The notes beneath the pieces were generated by a model. It searched no databases. It saw nothing but the letters and a program-made list of their open reading frames with translations, and was not told where the DNA came from. Position numbers and translations under genes: made by a program. This document shows positions 60,742-64,000 of a stretch of DNA of 64,000 nt, one piece after another; position 1 is the first letter of the stretch; every line of letters starts with the position of its first letter. The DNA comes from Chitinophaga qingshengii (GTDB lineage: Bacteria > Bacteroidota > Bacteroidia > Chitinophagales > Chitinophagaceae), in contig NZ_JACVFC010000001.1 in assembly GCF_014529935.1 (NCBI RefSeq), forward strand, positions 2,232,001 through 2,296,000, read 5' to 3'.

Positions 60742-60939
60742 GGATTTTTTGATTTACGGATTTTTTGATTTCGTGGATCATTAAAGCGAATTATAAGAGC
60801 GAAAAAAAACCGAAGCAAATGTTGTTGCTTCGGTTTTTTTTATTCATTTTATCCGGTAAATAAAATCAATATCGTAAATCTTCTCCGCGCTGATGATCCA
60901 CGAAATCAAAAAATCCGTAAATCAAAAAATCCCTAAATG
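60735..60939. repeat. Family 1 inverted repeat, copy E (perfect 47-base arms)
   Basis: Arms 60735-60781 and 60893-60939 are exact reverse complements over 47 bases, each made of two GGATTTTTTGATTT units with CATTTA and CGTGGATCAT ends. The 111-base inner part holds a separate bidirectional terminator. The left arm includes the IDH stop codon, and the right arm encodes the last five residues and the TGA of the L,D-transpeptidase gene on the other strand. Confidence 0.92.
60802..60841. terminator. Bidirectional terminator inside repeat copy E
   Basis: Perfect stem AAAAAAAACCGAAGCAA / TTGCTTCGGTTTTTTTT with a 6-base loop, so both strands have eight T after the GC stem. Confidence 0.93.
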
Positions 60940-62598
60940 TTTTCGCACCACCTTATCTTCTCCATAGATATCATCATAAAATACCAGGTTGCCATCTTTG
61001 CCTTCTGCCGTAAAATAGCGGAAATAAAGCGGGATACGCCGGGTAAGGTCTACCTGCCGTTTTTCCTCCCGTGCAATCCATGCCCGCACACTATCCCCTT
61101 TGTGGTTGGCCGTATCCGGTGAAGATACCAGGTACTGCGCCAGGCTGTCCCATTGCTGCACCCGCACACAACCGTGGCTCATGGCACGCATGGAGTTTTT
61201 GAACAACCCGCGGTTATTGGTATCGTGCAGGTATACGCTGTATTTGTTGCGGAAATTGAATTTCATGATACCAAGCGAATTATCTACCCCATCCATCTGC
61301 CGCAGTACATAAGGGAAATGGCCCTGGGACAATTTGCTCCAGTCTATCGTAGACGGATCTACGGCGTTGCCGGAAGCATCAATTACCTCCAGGTTTTTAG
61401 CCGCCAGATAGCCCACATTCTTTTTAATAGCCGGCAGCATCTCCTTGAATACAATGCTGTAAGGCACGCGCCAGTAGGGATACAGCATAAAGTTGGTCAT
61501 GTAGGAGTTAAGAATAGGCGTACGGGTACGCGGTGTACCCACAATCACCCTGGATTCCAGTTTCACTTCACCACTGTCTACCACCTGCAACGTATAGCCG
61601 GGCAGGTTAACCATGATATATTGTTTGGGCAATGTATCCGGCAGTTTACGCCAGCGGTCCAGGTTTACTGCGGCCTGCATCACCCAGTCGTGCGTGCTGC
61701 GGTTCAGGGCCATCACCGTTCTTTTACCGGCTACGCCATCCGGATAGATGTTAAACTCTTTCTGGAAGGCTTTCACACCCGTTTTCAGCAAAGTGGTGTC
61801 TATTACTTTTCCGGCAGTATCGAGGTGACCGCTTTGCACCAACCGGTTGATGACCAACTGGCGAAAAGCAGCAGTATCGGTATAATTCAGGGGCAATGTA
61901 TCCCAATGATACGGCGCATATTTTTCTTTAAAGGAACGAATACCTTCTTTCAGCGCCAGGTAGCCGGGATGTGTAGGTTCCAGGTCATGCAGCATGGTGG
62001 TTACTTCTCCCTGTTGCAAAGCCTGGTTCAGCTTAGTGGTGAGTTGTGCGTCTGTAAACAGGGAGTCGGCTTTCAGCGTCACACTATCCCGTGGGGCAGC
62101 GCCGAAATGCAGGTCAGAGGCCATTCTCATAAAGGCGTCGGTCAGCATCACATCCATCCGGGCCCATAAGGCGGCATCTTTTTTCGCGGCAGGATCGTTT
62201 TTTAACTGCTGCCAGGCCGTGCTCAGCGCCGGTTCATGGTAATGTGCAGGTAACAGGCCAACGTCTTCCGCCTGGTGGACAGCGTCTATCATGGTGGCTG
62301 CAGCCGCATTGGCTACACCATCTTTAGACCATCGGCTGGCATTGTCGTTTTCCTTGTAAAAATCCTGCAGGGCTTGGGGCCGGAAGGCGGGAAGACTATC
62401 TTCCATCAAACCTTCATTTTCGCGGATGGCGGTCAAACGTTCGCTGACACTTTCTTTTACCACTTCGTCCAGTTGCCGGATATTGGCGACAATCTGTTTC
62501 TTTTTGGGGGCGACGTGCTTCTTTCCTTGTCCACAGGCTAACAACAAACACACTCCAGAGCCGCATAACAAACTAAAAATAAGAATCTTGTACTTCAT
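60922..62598 (-). CDS. L,D-transpeptidase lipoprotein (YkuD domain)
   Basis: Probable murein cross-linker of the YcbB/LdtD type. 558 residues from the Met at 62598. Signal with lipobox LLLAC, then a long N-terminal region, a peptidoglycan-binding helix set (KTGVKAFQKEFNIYPDGVAG near 265-285) and a YkuD domain about 320-510 with catalytic Cys in MSHGCVRVQQW. The last residues HLGIF are encoded by repeat copy E. It stands alone. Confidence 0.9.
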   Translation of the reverse strand: MKYKILIFSLLCGSGVCLLLACGQGKKHVAPKKKQIVANIRQLDEVVKESVSERLTAIRENEGLMEDSLPAFRPQALQDFYKENDNASRWSKDGVANAAAATMIDAVHQAEDVGLLPAHYHEPALSTAWQQLKNDPAAKKDAALWARMDVMLTDAFMRMASDLHFGAAPRDSVTLKADSLFTDAQLTTKLNQALQQGEVTTMLHDLEPTHPGYLALKEGIRSFKEKYAPYHWDTLPLNYTDTAAFRQLVINRLVQSGHLDTAGKVIDTTLLKTGVKAFQKEFNIYPDGVAGKRTVMALNRSTHDWVMQAAVNLDRWRKLPDTLPKQYIMVNLPGYTLQVVDSGEVKLESRVIVGTPRTRTPILNSYMTNFMLYPYWRVPYSIVFKEMLPAIKKNVGYLAAKNLEVIDASGNAVDPSTIDWSKLSQGHFPYVLRQMDGVDNSLGIMKFNFRNKYSVYLHDTNNRGLFKNSMRAMSHGCVRVQQWDSLAQYLVSSPDTANHKGDSVRAWIAREEKRQVDLTRRIPLYFRYFTAEGKDGNLVFYDDIYGEDKVVRKHLGIF

Positions 62599-62637
62599 CT
62601 GTGTAATTCGATCGGTAAAGATATATAATTTCTGTGC

Positions 62638-62645
62638 CAAAAATA
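62638..62645 (-). promoter_or_regulatory. Candidate -7 box for the L,D-transpeptidase gene
   Basis: TATTTTTG on the minus strand matches TAnnTTTG, 40 bases upstream of the ATG, overlapping the T tail of the upstream terminator. No clear -33 element is present. Confidence 0.38.
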
Positions 62646-62650
62646 AAAAT

Positions 62651-62671
62651 CCCGGAGCGATGGGCTCCGGG
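62651..62671 (-). terminator. Intrinsic terminator of the small-peptide transcript
   Basis: Perfect 8-base GC-rich stem CCCGGAGC / GCTCCGGG with a 5-base loop, followed on the minus strand by ATTTTTATTTTTGG. It lies 29 bases downstream of the small ORF stop. Confidence 0.88.
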
Positions 62672-62700
62672 ACAATAATAAGATAACACCAGGCGTACCG

Positions 62701-62772
62701 TTAACGGCAGCACTCTTTTTTGGTGAATAATGATGTTATAAATTTTAACACAGACAATAATACTTTTTTCAT
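62701..62772 (-). CDS. Small peptide gene, 23 residues, Cys-Cys end
   Basis: ATG-to-TAA frame of 24 codons. The peptide starts MKKVLLSVLKF and ends FTKKECCR, giving a basic start, a hydrophobic middle and a Glu-Cys-Cys-Arg tail. AGGAG abuts the ATG, unusually close. A GC-rich terminator follows 29 bases later and a hairpin lies before it, so it is positioned like a discrete gene or the last gene of the HMA-AraC operon. Cys pair plus the metal-type neighbour suggests metal handling, but this is inference. It is too short to be certain. Confidence 0.5.
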   Translation of the reverse strand: MKKVLLSVLKFITSLFTKKECCR

Positions 62773-62790
62773 CTCCTGTTTTTTTAAAGA

Positions 62791-62816
62791 AGAGGCTACG
62801 GTGTACAGTAGCCTCT
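62791..62816 (-). terminator. Hairpin after the HMA-AraC gene
   Basis: 9-base stem AGAGGCTAC / GTAGCCTCT with an 8-base loop. The following minus-strand sequence is TCTTTAAAAAAA, a weak U tail, so it may be a partial terminator or a processing site before the small peptide gene. On the plus strand CTTTT follows. Confidence 0.55.
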
Positions 62817-62853
62817 CTTTTCAACTAAAACTAAAACAACTAACTTCTAACAA

Positions 62854-63423
62854 TTATAGTTTATCGAGGGGAATACGTTTGGGTGTTTTTACCTGTTTGA
62901 ACTGGCTGGGCGTTAGTCCGGTCACTTTTTTAAACTGGCCCGACAGATGCGCCACGCTGCTGTATCCCATTTTATAACTGATCTCACTTAAACTCAACTC
63001 GTTGTAGTCCAGCAGTTCCTTTACCCTTTCAATTTTTTGCTGAATGATATATTGCTCGATGGTTACTCCTTCCATTTCTGAAAAAAGGCTGCTTAAGTAA
63101 TGATAATCCTTTTGCAGCTTGCCAGCCAGCAGCGAGGAGAAATTCTCTCTCATTTCATCCAGCTCTGAATAGTGGACGGTTTCTACCACGATATTTTTGA
63201 TCGCAGCTACCAGCTGCTGTTTTTTATCGTCTATCAGTAAAAAACCTTCCGCCTGCAAAGCAACTGAAATTGCCTGCAATTGTTGTTCAGTAACCTTTCC
63301 CTCCACAGTGGCTTTACCCAGTTGCATATCGGTTACCGTGAGTGGTGTGGCTTCCAGCACTGATTTAACTACTTTAATACAGCGCGGACAAACCATATTT
63401 TTTATGAACAGATCGGTTTTCAC
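62854..63423 (-). CDS. AraC-family regulator with N-terminal HMA-like metal-binding domain
   Basis: 189 residues. N-terminal domain about 1-65 of ferredoxin-like HMA type with metal motif CPRC (Cys12, Cys15) in FIKNMVCPRCIKVV. AraC helix-turn-helix about 100-180 (EQYIIQQKIERVKELL, LSLSEISYKMGYSSVAHLSG, FKKVTGLTPSQFKQ). The design suggests direct sensing of a soft metal such as Cu+ through the Cys pair (inference). It starts 6 bases after the outer-membrane protein gene ends, so the two are co-transcribed. Confidence 0.87.
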   Translation of the reverse strand: MKTDLFIKNMVCPRCIKVVKSVLEATPLTVTDMQLGKATVEGKVTEQQLQAISVALQAEGFLLIDDKKQQLVAAIKNIVVETVHYSELDEMRENFSSLLAGKLQKDYHYLSSLFSEMEGVTIEQYIIQQKIERVKELLDYNELSLSEISYKMGYSSVAHLSGQFKKVTGLTPSQFKQVKTPKRIPLDKL

Positions 63424-63429
63424 GCAGGC

Positions 63430-64000
63430 TTATTTTTTAATATTAAAAATGTTGTGTTCAATGCGCACCAGAAACGAATTGAACGAATTACGTGCCATAT
63501 CCCCGGTAAGCTGTGTCCGGTACGACAAATCCAGTCTTGTAGTGCTGTTGAAAATAAACTGCACTGCCGGCGCTATATCCAGGTAAGAACCCCTTCCTGC
63601 TGCATCGGTATTGGTTTTACCCAACAGTTCTACATACAGGTTCAGATTGGTCTGGTTAAAGTTTTTATATCTCACCGGCAGCACCAGGTATCCTGCGGAC
63701 AGGCTATAATTTACGGAATTTTTCGGGAACCCTTCCGGGATATTATCCTTTACATTGTTCATATAACGGGAATACCCTAACGTAGTAGACAAAGCCAGTT
63801 TATGCAGCAGCTGCGTAGCAATGATACCGCCCGACACACCGGAGGTAGCGCCTTCCAGGTCGATGTCCGTATTGTTGTACGGTTTCCTGGTGGCGGCTGT
63901 AGAGGGTAAGTACGGATTATCTATCACCGATCCCTTCACATAAGCCGCCATCCTGAAATGGGCATGTTGCTGGTCCAGGGAAAGAAAGCGGTATTTGGCA
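63430..64000 (-). CDS. Probable outer-membrane beta-barrel protein, C-terminal part (cut by window edge)
   Basis: The frame is open to base 64000, so only about the last 190 residues are seen. They alternate polar and hydrophobic residues in short strands (LSTTLGYSRYM, NYSLSAGYLVLP, NLNLYVELLGK, TRLDLSYRTQL, FLVRIEHNIF), as in a transporter-like beta-barrel. No family can be named with confidence. The Met at 63951 is internal, not the start. The HMA-AraC gene downstream suggests a metal-related operon. Confidence 0.7.
   Translation of the reverse strand, partial: AKYRFLSLDQQHAHFRMAAYVKGSVIDNPYLPSTAATRKPYNNTDIDLEGATSGVSGGIIATQLLHKLALSTTLGYSRYMNNVKDNIPEGFPKNSVNYSLSAGYLVLPVRYKNFNQTNLNLYVELLGKTNTDAAGRGSYLDIAPAVQFIFNSTTRLDLSYRTQLTGDMARNSFNSFLVRIEHNIFNIKK

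Noticed and set aside
62573..62824. 83-residue minus-strand frame between the transpeptidase and HMA-AraC genes
   Set aside because: It runs through two hairpins and the promoter region of the transpeptidase; the shorter 23-residue frame fits the terminator layout better.

Overview
The window reads as chromosomal DNA from a Bacteroidota bacterium, most likely Chitinophagaceae (Chitinophaga or a close relative). The reasons are promoters of the TTTG / TAnnTTTG type, an arginine operon with the Bacteroidota-style ornithine carbamoyltransferase and a GNAT protein in place of ArgA, FucP/GluP-type sugar permeases, LytS/LytR pairs, a NagB fused to a PIG-L deacetylase, and many lipoproteins and Sec-exported glycosidases. 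No plasmid, phage, CRISPR or rRNA signal was seen.

Layout. (1) 1-7605, minus strand: an arginine operon in the order GNAT acyltransferase, argG, argC, argD, argF', argB, argE, argH (argH runs off the left edge), with a long leader that holds a possible 41-residue small ORF. (2) 8021-25822: a host- or fungal-type glycan utilisation cluster: GH29 fucosidase, GH109 alpha-N-acetylgalactosaminidase, galactokinase, two sugar permeases, a ROK sugar kinase, glycosylasparaginase, CutC, a phosphodiesterase, an EEP hydrolase, GH20 hexosaminidase and a NagB-deacetylase fusion. Together these could strip Fuc, GalNAc and GlcNAc from glycoproteins, cleave the GlcNAc-Asn link, import the sugars, phosphorylate them and feed them into glycolysis. 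(3) 25966-38318: small unknown proteins, a YeiH transporter, a methyltransferase, a GATase, a bacillithiol disulfide reductase, murB, DUF3857 and priA. (4) 38315-45142: plsC, DUF4258, mtaB, DinB, the N-end-rule pair clpS-aat, and a CPA2 antiporter. (5) 45272-46735: three identical tRNA-Val genes followed by a DUF1016 nuclease gene interrupted by an in-frame stop. (6) 48001-53182: an mntR-mntH manganese operon with a clear operator, an M48 protease and a thioesterase. (7) 53177-57807: a LiaF-like / DUF4288 / LytS / LytR envelope-sensing operon, a flavodoxin-reductase-like protein and a GDSL hydrolase. (8) 57934-64000: two unrelated types of NADP isocitrate dehydrogenase in tandem, an L,D-transpeptidase lipoprotein, and the end of a probable metal-related operon (outer-membrane barrel, HMA-AraC regulator, and a 23-residue Cys-ending peptide gene with its own terminator).

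The most unusual non-coding signal is a dispersed repeat built from a 16-base unit (GGATTTTTTGATTTAC and 8-base variants). It sits at gene 3' ends at five places, usually as long inverted repeats. One copy has perfect 47-base arms around a bidirectional terminator, and several copies supply stop codons of the flanking genes. A second repeat family, with TTCACGCAAAG / CTTTGCGTGAA ends, occurs twice. Functional calls come from recognised motifs and remembered family features. No database search was run.
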